64,000 nt of DNA from Sphingomonadales bacterium (lineage in GTDB: Bacteria > Pseudomonadota > Alphaproteobacteria > Sphingomonadales > Sphingomonadaceae): contig JANYGX010000029.1 of assembly GCA_025362295.1 (NCBI GenBank), positions 1-64,000 on the forward strand, given 5' to 3'. The notes below the pieces were generated by a model. The model worked only from the letters and a program-made list of their open reading frames with translations. It was not told the origin of the DNA and did not search any database. Positions 58,117-64,000 of this stretch are shown in pieces. Positions within the stretch are counted from its first letter, which is position 1. Each line of letters begins with the position of its first letter. Made by a program: the position numbers and the translations under genes.

Positions 58117-59757
58117 CTACGTCTGATCTGACAGCCTGTCTGCAGGTTTTGCTCCACCCGGCAGCGCGTCCGTATGACTGCGCAAGGTCGACTCAAATGC
58201 GCCGATGCTTTGGGCACGCGATGTGTCGGCGCTGGTGTTTGGCGCGACTATCATTGACTGTTTGTCGGCAAAGTCGTGCAGTGCCGCGAACAAGGCATCG
58301 GCGCTGCCTTCTGCGCCAGCGATGGTGCCGATGATGCGCGGCGTGTCTTGACCGAAAGCCACGGTTTCAATATCCGCAGCCCAAATTGTCACTGCTAGAT
58401 TTTCAACATTGATCAGTGTTTTCTGGGTTGAAAAGCGGCTGGTCATCTGGTTGCCAACCTGGGCTGAAGCATTTTGGTAAGTGCCGGTCATTTCCAGCCA
58501 GAATAATGTCGAGCGAAAGTCAAAGCGCCCCCACAGAATATGAGCAGCGCGGTAGGAGGAAAGGGCAGCGACGGCTGTCACGGCCAGCCACGCCAAAATA
58601 CGCACTCGGTCTTCCGGTACTTGCACGCTAGTCGCAGCCATATAAGCCAGTATCGCTGCAGCAAATGTGAACAACAGCGCCATGCCGCTCAGCACCATCA
58701 GCCACAATTGTCGGCCCACCGCGCTATCCGGCGCGAATGGTTGCGGTTGGGTTTCTTCCATCATGTCGATGCGAAGCTGTCCGGTCTCTGCTGCTTTGCC
58801 GAGTTGTAGCGGCGTGTAGATATAGCGCCGGTTGGGCAAGCCATCAGCAGCAAAAGTGCGCAATTGCCGCTCGAACTCACCGAGAAATTCCGATGGATTG
58901 AAATTCACCGTCGCAGTGGTGCGGCGCATGGCTGGTGGCGTGTTAATGCCCCGGTAAAGCTGGCTCCGCAGCGCAAGCAAGAATAACACATGCACCGTCA
59001 GCAACAAAACCAATATGAGGGCGACATGACAATTGATCGCATAGGTTTGTAAGGTCGAGAGCTTCTTACCATAGAATAGAAATAGTGCTGGGATGAACAC
59101 CGACAGCACGACAATCAATATGAGCGGTCGACTTTCCAGATTGACTGCCTCGCCGGTCCGCAAATTCTTGACCAGCCAGTAGAAAACTAGCAGGCCATAA
59201 ATGGCCCCCAGCCAGTTGGCAAAATCTGTCGAGCCCATCAAGAACCAGCAAAAGGCAAAACTGAGCGCGATGATCACCGTCGCCATGAAGTTGCGGAATT
59301 GGAAGCGGGCAATATGCTGCAATTGCAGCGGTGCATAAACGATGTTGCGCACCAAAGCATAAAGCAGATTGCTGATCGGGTCTTTCGGCGCAACATAATC
59401 GATGCTGTTCTTGCGGATTTGATTTTTTAGATGTTCAGCGGGTTCGGATGTAGCGCTCAAACCGTCCGGGATGAGTTGGGCGAGCGGCCGCGGATGATCG
59501 ACATCAAAAATCAGCCGCAACAGGCTCATCATCCGCACCGTCAACCCGACACCTAAACCGAGCAAGGTTACCGCGAGGCCGAGCGGGCCTATCAGTCCCC
59601 GCGCCTTGTCAGGATCAAAACCATTGCGCGCATGAATGAGTATGGCGATGCCGGTGCCAAAACAGATCAGCGCCATCATCGCCAGAATGATATTTTCAAA
59701 TCGATAGGGATTGGGCCAAGACCGAATACGAGCCTGCGACTCGACCTGAATACTCAT
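58117..59757 (-). CDS. Unknown multi-spanning membrane protein
   Basis: A 546-residue protein with about eight hydrophobic segments in three groups (roughly 25-75, 160-265 and 350-415), separated by soluble regions, and a soluble C-terminal part of about 130 residues with ESTLRSHTDALPGGAKPADR at the end. Composition and codon use resemble chromosomal genes. I recognise no family. Its GGGAG ribosome site and start codon overlap the end of a transposase remnant, so its present 5' end may have been created or moved by that insertion. Confidence 0.7.
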   Translation of the reverse strand: MSIQVESQARIRSWPNPYRFENIILAMMALICFGTGIAILIHARNGFDPDKARGLIGPLGLAVTLLGLGVGLTVRMMSLLRLIFDVDHPRPLAQLIPDGLSATSEPAEHLKNQIRKNSIDYVAPKDPISNLLYALVRNIVYAPLQLQHIARFQFRNFMATVIIALSFAFCWFLMGSTDFANWLGAIYGLLVFYWLVKNLRTGEAVNLESRPLILIVVLSVFIPALFLFYGKKLSTLQTYAINCHVALILVLLLTVHVLFLLALRSQLYRGINTPPAMRRTTATVNFNPSEFLGEFERQLRTFAADGLPNRRYIYTPLQLGKAAETGQLRIDMMEETQPQPFAPDSAVGRQLWLMVLSGMALLFTFAAAILAYMAATSVQVPEDRVRILAWLAVTAVAALSSYRAAHILWGRFDFRSTLFWLEMTGTYQNASAQVGNQMTSRFSTQKTLINVENLAVTIWAADIETVAFGQDTPRIIGTIAGAEGSADALFAALHDFADKQSMIVAPNTSADTSRAQSIGAFESTLRSHTDALPGGAKPADRLSDQT

Positions 59758-59960
59758 ACCCGCTGCTCCCTGTTTGCGAAGTAAGAGACTATGCGGCTAA
59801 CACGGGACTGTAAAGGCCCGTTGGTGCTACTGTTGCAGTAGATAGAGGCGAGTTGCCAGAACTGGTCGGGGTTGCCTCTTGATTTGAGAGTAACCGCGTA
59901 GGCTGTCGGCATGAGGTAGCCTAATGCCGAATGCGGGCGTGTTTTGTTATAATCTTCGAT
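59754..59960 (-). pseudogene. C-terminal remnant of an IS3-family transposase
   Basis: Read leftward from a TAG at 59961-59963 the frame gives IEDYNKTRPHSALGYLMPTA and further on RGNPDQFWQL, ending TGA at 59754. DYNxxRPHSALGYLTP and a later NPDQL are marks of the last part of IS3-family OrfB. The N-terminal DDE region, OrfA and any second end are missing, so this is a fragment of about 69 codons. The rest of the gap to pdhA (59964-60083) shows nothing. Confidence 0.65.
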
Positions 59961-60083
59961 CTAAGCGCTAATTTTTCCCTGGCACACATCATTTTCCCGC
60001 TGGTATCATAAATGTGGCTGTCTTATAGTCATCCCAAGGAATATTATATATCCAATCGTTCGATTTATTATTCGGGGTTAATC

Positions 60084-61121
60084 ATGGCAAAAGCAGCGAC
60101 AAAAGATGTTCAGACCACCCGCATCGCAGGGCCGGACTTTCCCAAGCCCTATAAGGCGAATATAGACGAATTGAAGGAATTTTACCGCCAGATGTTGCTT
60201 ATTCGCCGCTTTGAGGAACGCGCTGGCCAACTCTATGGCTTGGGCGCAATTGGCGGATTTTGCCATCTGTATATCGGTCAGGAGGCCGTGGTTGTTGGGC
60301 TGCAATCAGCGCTTAAAAAGGGCGATTCAGTTATTACTGGCTACCGCGATCACGGCCATATGTTGAGCCTTGGCATTGACCCCAAGGTGGTGATGGCTGA
60401 ACTCACTGGCAGAGCTGCTGGCATTTCCAAAGGCAAAGGCGGCTCCATGCACATGTTTTCATCGGAATTTGGTTTTTACGGCGGCCACGGTATCGTTGGG
60501 GCGCAAGTTTCGTTGGGCGCTGGCCTCGCCTTCGCACATAAATATAACGGCAACGACAATGTAGCACTGGCGTACTTTGGCGACGGTGCGGCCAACCAAG
60601 GTCAGGTGTATGAGACCTTCAACATGGCGGAACTCTGGAAGCTGCCAATCATTTTTGTCATCGAGAACAATCAGTATGCCATGGGCACGTCGGTGAACCG
60701 CGCATCAGCAGAAGATCAGCTGTTTCGGCGCGGCGAGAGTTTTCGCATCCCTGGTTTGCAGATTAATGGTATGGATGTGCTTGAAGTGCGCGGTGCTGCT
60801 GAAACAGCGCTTGAATGGGTGCGGGCAGGGAAGGGGCCATTGCTGCTTGAGTTGAAAACGTATCGCTACCGTGGCCATTCGATGTCGGATCCGGCAAAGT
60901 ATCGAAGTAAAGAAGAAGTTGAGCAAATTCGTGAGCATTCTGACTGCATTGAACACTGCAAGGCGCTGTTGCTGGCTAGCGGTAAAGTCACAGAAGACGA
61001 TCTGAAAGCGCTCGACAAGCAGGTGCGCGCTATTGTGGTGGATGCTGCAGAATTTGCTCAAAGCACGCCAGAGCCTGATCCGCTCGAGCTCTATACGGAC
61101 ATTTTGAAAGGGGCATACTGA
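60084..61121 (+). CDS. pdhA: Pyruvate dehydrogenase E1 component, alpha subunit
   Basis: With PdhB it decarboxylates pyruvate and acetylates the lipoyl group of E2. I start at ATG 60084 ([10 protein letters not shown]), after GGGG; the longer frame is intergenic. The thiamine-diphosphate motif is [19 protein letters not shown] to [10 protein letters not shown], and the phosphorylation-loop region [18 protein letters not shown] is present. 345 residues. It is 2 bases upstream of pdhB, its TGA being a true stop. Confidence 0.96.
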   Translation: MAKAATKDVQTTRIAGPDFPKPYKANIDELKEFYRQMLLIRRFEERAGQLYGLGAIGGFCHLYIGQEAVVVGLQSALKKGDSVITGYRDHGHMLSLGIDPKVVMAELTGRAAGISKGKGGSMHMFSSEFGFYGGHGIVGAQVSLGAGLAFAHKYNGNDNVALAYFGDGAANQGQVYETFNMAELWKLPIIFVIENNQYAMGTSVNRASAEDQLFRRGESFRIPGLQINGMDVLEVRGAAETALEWVRAGKGPLLLELKTYRYRGHSMSDPAKYRSKEEVEQIREHSDCIEHCKALLLASGKVTEDDLKALDKQVRAIVVDAAEFAQSTPEPDPLELYTDILKGAY

Positions 61122-61123
61122 TC

Positions 61124-62491
61124 ATGGTCACAGAAATTTTCCTACCCGCTATGTCGCCAACGATGGAAGAGGGTACGATTGCAAAATGGCTTGTAACAGA
61201 GGGCGATACAGTGAAGCCGGGCCAGGTGATTGCCGAGATTGAAACGGATAAAGCGACCATGGAGCTGGAAAGCGATGACGGCGGCGTGGTGGCGAAGCTT
61301 ATGGTCGCTGCAGGTGTCGAGGGTGTAAAAGTGGGCACACCGATTGCCCTGATTGCTGAGGTTGGTGAGGACATACAACCTAAATCCTCCCCCTTTAAGG
61401 GTGAGGGTGCAAGACTTAATGAACCCCTTGAGGCGAATTTAGTTGCAGCGGGAAAGGAGCCTCCTCTTGTGGCTCACCCCTCTCCCGCCCTTGCGGATCA
61501 CCCTTTCCAGCAAGGGGCGAGTATTACTTTGCGCGAAGCTCTTCGCGACGCGATGGCCGAGGAAATGCGGCTTGATTCGCGTGTGTTTGTCATGGGCGAA
61601 GAGGTTGCAGAATATCAGGGGGCCTATAAAGTTACCCAAGGGTTGCTGCAAGAATTCGGCCCAGCGCGCGTGATCGACACGCCGATCACCGAGCATGGTT
61701 TCGCCGGCATCGGTGTTGGGGCGGCCTTTGGTGGTCTGCGGCCGATTATCGAGTTCATGACCTTTAATTTTGCCATGCAGGCCATAGATCATCTCATCAA
61801 CTCAGCAGCCAAAACCAACTATATGTCCGGTGGTCAGATGGGCTGCCCGATTGTGTTTCGCGGGCCAAATGGTGCCGCCTCACGCGTTGGAGCCCAGCAT
61901 TCGCAAAACTACGGGCCATGGTACGCCAGTGTACCGGGGCTGATTGTGATTGCGCCGTACGATGCAGCGGACGCAAAAGGCTTGCTGAAGGCCGCCATCC
62001 GCTCGCCCGACCCGGTGGTGTTTCTGGAGAACGAGCTGCTGTATGGCAAAACGTTTGAGGTGCCGGAGGGCGATGTGGTCGTCCCCATTGGCAAGGCGCG
62101 CATCATGCGGGAAGGTAGCGACGTGACGCTGGTGAGCTATTCGATTGGTGTGGCTTTGTCTTTGGAGGCAGCGGACAAACTCGCTGCTGAGGGCATTTCT
62201 GCCGAAGTGGTTGATCTGCGCACGCTGCGGCCACTTGACCGCGATACAGTGCTGGCGTCCCTCAAAAAAACCAACCGCATGGTGGTGGTGGAGGAAGGCT
62301 GGCCGCAATGTTCGATTGCATCAGAGATTACAGCGCTGGTGATGGAACACGGCTTTGATGATCTCGATGCGCCGGTACTGCGCGTGACAAACAAGGACGT
62401 GCCGCTGCCCTATGCGAAAAATCTAGAGACGTTGGCATTGGTGAAAACAGATGATGTGATCGCAGCTGTCAAACACGTTATGTACAGGTAA
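61124..62491 (+). CDS. pdhB: Pyruvate dehydrogenase E1 component, beta subunit with lipoyl domain
   Basis: The 455-residue protein starts with a lipoyl domain (1-80; lipoyl Lys43 in [10 protein letters not shown]), as is usual in alphaproteobacteria, and the E1-beta transketolase domain runs from about residue 133 ([16 protein letters not shown]) to the end. Between them residues 87-131 are not a normal Ala/Pro linker but the translation of a palindromic repeat (positions 61382-61516; [20 protein letters not shown] and so on). A related segment sits at the same place in PdhC. The frame is intact, so the complex is likely functional. Confidence 0.95.
   Translation: MVTEIFLPAMSPTMEEGTIAKWLVTEGDTVKPGQVIAEIETDKATMELESDDGGVVAKLMVAAGVEGVKVGTPIALIAEVGEDIQPKSSPFKGEGARLNEPLEANLVAAGKEPPLVAHPSPALADHPFQQGASITLREALRDAMAEEMRLDSRVFVMGEEVAEYQGAYKVTQGLLQEFGPARVIDTPITEHGFAGIGVGAAFGGLRPIIEFMTFNFAMQAIDHLINSAAKTNYMSGGQMGCPIVFRGPNGAASRVGAQHSQNYGPWYASVPGLIVIAPYDAADAKGLLKAAIRSPDPVVFLENELLYGKTFEVPEGDVVVPIGKARIMREGSDVTLVSYSIGVALSLEAADKLAAEGISAEVVDLRTLRPLDRDTVLASLKKTNRMVVVEEGWPQCSIASEITALVMEHGFDDLDAPVLRVTNKDVPLPYAKNLETLALVKTDDVIAAVKHVMYR
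61382..61516 (+). repeat. Palindromic element inserted in frame in the pdhB linker
   Basis: About 135 bases of GC-rich sequence with inverted repeats; GCGGGAAAGG (61448-61457) and CCTTTCCAGC (61502-61511) pair over 9 of 10 positions. It aligns along its length with the segment at 62761-62907 in pdhC. The pdhB copy is more degenerate. Confidence 0.6.
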
Positions 62492-62499
62492 GGAACTCT

Positions 62500-63801
62500 A
62501 TGCCCATCAACATCCTCATGCCCGCCCTCTCGCCAACCATGGAAAAAGGCACGCTTGCCAAGTGGCTGATAAAAGCTGGCGACGTTGTAAAATCAGGCCA
62601 GGTGATGGCCGAGATTGAAACTGACAAAGCCACGATGGAATATGAGGCGGTCGATGAGGGGACAATAGGCGCTATCCTGATTGCGGAAGGCAGCGAAGAT
62701 GTGGCAGTGGGCGCAGCGATTGCGACATTGTTGGAAGACGGCGAGACTGCCGCTTCAACTAAACCCTCCCCTCCTGCCGGGGCGGGCGCGAGACTTAGCG
62801 AGCCATCTTCGGCAAGATTAGTCGCAGCGGGAGAGGGGACTCTGCCTCTTGCCGCTCACCCCTCTCACGCCCCGGCGGGGCACCCTCTCCCGCAAGGCGA
62901 GAAGGGAAGGATAGTAGCCTCCCCTCTCGCCAAACGTATTGCGTCCCAATCAAATATTAATCTTGCCAGCGTTAAAGGTTCTGGACCCAACGGCCGTATC
63001 GTCAAGGCTGATCTCGCTGATGCACCAAAGCAAGCCGCACCCGCAAAACAAGGGGCGCCAAAGCCCGTGCTGGTTACAGCACATGTACCCACAACACCTA
63101 CTGATGGCACCACGCCGTTCACGGAGGTCAAGCTCTCCGGCATGCGCAAGGTCATTGCGCGGCGGCTAACGGAATCGAAACAGCAGGTACCGCACATTTA
63201 TCTCAGCGTGGATATCCGGCTGGATGCGCTGCTGAAACTGCGCAGCGAACTCAACGCAGCTCTTGCAACGCGCCAGATCAAGCTCAGTGTCAACGACATG
63301 CTGATCAAGGCGCTGGGCCTCGCGCTGGTGCAGGTGCCTGTTTGCAACGTCTCGTTCATGGGCGACACAATGCTGCAATATACGCGTGCTGACATCTCGG
63401 TGGCCGTGAGCATTCCCGGCGGCTTGATCACGCCGATTGTTGTCGATGCTGGCCACAAATCACTCGCCACTGTTGCAACGGAAATGACCACACTTGCTGA
63501 AAAGGCCAAAGCCGGCAAACTGCAACCACACGAATACCAAGGCGGCACGGCAAGCCTCAGCAACATGGGCATGATGGGCATCAAGCAGTTCGAGGCGGTG
63601 ATCAACCCACCGCAGGGCATGATCATGGCCATCGGTGCCGGCGAGCAGCGGCCCTATGTGATTGATGGCATCCTGGCCGTGGCAACAGTGATGACCGCAA
63701 CTGGCAGCTTCGACCACCGCGCCATTGATGGCGCGGATGGGGCAATGCTGATGAAGGCATTCAAGGAGCTGGTGGAAATGCCGCTAGGGTTGGTGGCTTG
63801 A
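62500..63801 (+). CDS. pdhC: Dihydrolipoamide acetyltransferase (pyruvate dehydrogenase E2)
   Basis: E2 core of the complex. Residues 1-80 are the lipoyl domain (Lys43), about 139-175 the E1/E3-binding domain ([20 protein letters not shown]), and about 205-433 the catalytic acetyltransferase domain with the C-terminal [12 protein letters not shown]. One lipoyl domain is present. Residues 88-136 are the translation of a repeat element (positions 62761-62907; [19 protein letters not shown] and so on). It is 8 bases after pdhB. No lpd follows within the window. Confidence 0.96.
   Translation: MPINILMPALSPTMEKGTLAKWLIKAGDVVKSGQVMAEIETDKATMEYEAVDEGTIGAILIAEGSEDVAVGAAIATLLEDGETAASTKPSPPAGAGARLSEPSSARLVAAGEGTLPLAAHPSHAPAGHPLPQGEKGRIVASPLAKRIASQSNINLASVKGSGPNGRIVKADLADAPKQAAPAKQGAPKPVLVTAHVPTTPTDGTTPFTEVKLSGMRKVIARRLTESKQQVPHIYLSVDIRLDALLKLRSELNAALATRQIKLSVNDMLIKALGLALVQVPVCNVSFMGDTMLQYTRADISVAVSIPGGLITPIVVDAGHKSLATVATEMTTLAEKAKAGKLQPHEYQGGTASLSNMGMMGIKQFEAVINPPQGMIMAIGAGEQRPYVIDGILAVATVMTATGSFDHRAIDGADGAMLMKAFKELVEMPLGLVA
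62761..62907 (+). repeat. Palindromic element inserted in frame in the pdhC linker
   Basis: About 147 bases, GC-rich. GCGGGAGAGGG (62827-62837) and CCCTCTCCCGC (62883-62893) form a perfect 11-base inverted repeat, with GCCCC/GGGGC inside it. CGAGACTTAGCGAGCC and AGTCGCAGCGGGAGAGGG match the pdhB copy closely. The reading frame is kept through it. Confidence 0.65.
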
Positions 63802-63820
63802 TCGAATACTCTCATTTCAA

Positions 63821-63918
63821 CCCCTCTCCCGAAGTGAGAAAGGGGCTTAAGATTTTCCCTCTCCCCATGAGGGAGAGGGAGGGGCCCGCGTGCGCTTGCG
63901 CGCGGGAGGGTGAGGGCA
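63821..63918 (+). repeat. Palindromic repeat downstream of pdhC
   Basis: CCCTCTCCC (63857-63865) and GGGAGAGGG (63871-63879) make a 9-base stem with a 5-base loop; CCCGCG (63885-63890) and CGCGGG (63901-63906) make a second stem. Its end, GAGGGTGAGGG, supplies the likely ribosome site of the DUF559 gene. The core matches the stem of the element inside pdhC. Confidence 0.6.
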
Positions 63919-63919
63919 C

Positions 63920-64000
63920 GTGACAGGTTACAGCAAAATTACCCTTAACCGCGCCAGAACTTTGCGCCATGTATTGACTGATGCCGAAGTAAAATTGTGG
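63920..64000 (+). CDS. DUF559 protein, Vsr-like nuclease fold (partial, 5' end)
   Basis: From GTG 63920 the frame stays open to the window edge: 27 codons containing NRARTLRHVLTDAEVKLW. This matches the N-terminal signature of DUF559 proteins (R-x-LR-x-x-x-T-x-AE-x-x-LW), which are related in fold to very-short-patch-repair endonucleases. The catalytic part lies outside the window. The ribosome site is formed by the end of the preceding palindromic repeat. Confidence 0.55.
   Translation, partial: MTGYSKITLNRARTLRHVLTDAEVKLW

Noticed and set aside
1-64000. tRNA, rRNA or CRISPR loci
   Set aside because: I looked through the intergenic gaps for cloverleaf ends, rRNA-like tracts and regularly spaced direct repeats and saw none.

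Overview
The window reads as part of an alphaproteobacterial chromosome of moderate GC content. Support comes from the rimP-nusA-ylxR-infB-rbfA operon, a pyruvate dehydrogenase operon whose E1-beta subunit carries an N-terminal lipoyl domain, a large hopanoid (hpn) locus, a TonB receptor linked to N-acetylglucosamine (GlcNAc) genes, and REP-like palindromes. I cannot place it below class level.

Layout. 1-7 kb is an AT-rich accessory region. It holds the 5' part of a large S33-type alpha/beta hydrolase running off the left edge, an orphan motA, a three-domain acyltransferase/ACP/LnmK-like gene cut by an in-frame stop, and a parallel beta-helix gene with two homopolymer frameshifts. 7-18 kb is a GlcNAc/chitin locus: TonB receptor, a GH18 gene broken by a TGA at a Trp position, and a leftward nagX-nagP-nagK-GH20-nagR operon. 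18-24 kb has gpmA, a FAD reductase, an M14 carboxypeptidase and a DUF4136 lipoprotein in one leftward operon, then an acyl-CoA synthetase. 24-26 kb is rplY-pth-ychF with a terminator-like hairpin in its leader. 26-34 kb carries a molybdopterin oxidoreductase, recQ, glyoxalases I and II, a thioesterase and an S9 peptidase. 34-40 kb is the translation/transcription factor operon. 40-54 kb is hopanoid biosynthesis and transport: shc, hpnE, hpnD, hpnB, hpnC and mlaA leftward; an aminotransferase/epimerase pair rightward; hpnL and hpnI leftward; hpnM and hpnG rightward. 54-60 kb has an O-acyltransferase, a LysR regulator, queC-queE, an unknown membrane protein and an IS3-type remnant. 60-64 kb is pdhA-pdhB-pdhC, then a palindromic repeat and the start of a DUF559 gene.

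How the genes work together. The nag genes would import chitin-derived sugar through the outer membrane, cleave GlcNAc from oligomers (GH20), carry it inward (NagP) and phosphorylate it (NagK) under GntR control; nagA and nagB are not in the window. The hpn genes make squalene from two farnesyl diphosphates (HpnC, D, E), cyclise it (Shc), add side-chain parts (HpnG, HpnI, possibly HpnB) and move lipids (MlaA, HpnM, possibly HpnL).

The most unusual points are the LbH-ACP-LnmK fusion with its stop codon, and two related palindromic elements inserted in frame at the same linker position of PdhB and PdhC, with a third copy leading straight into a DUF559 nuclease-like gene.
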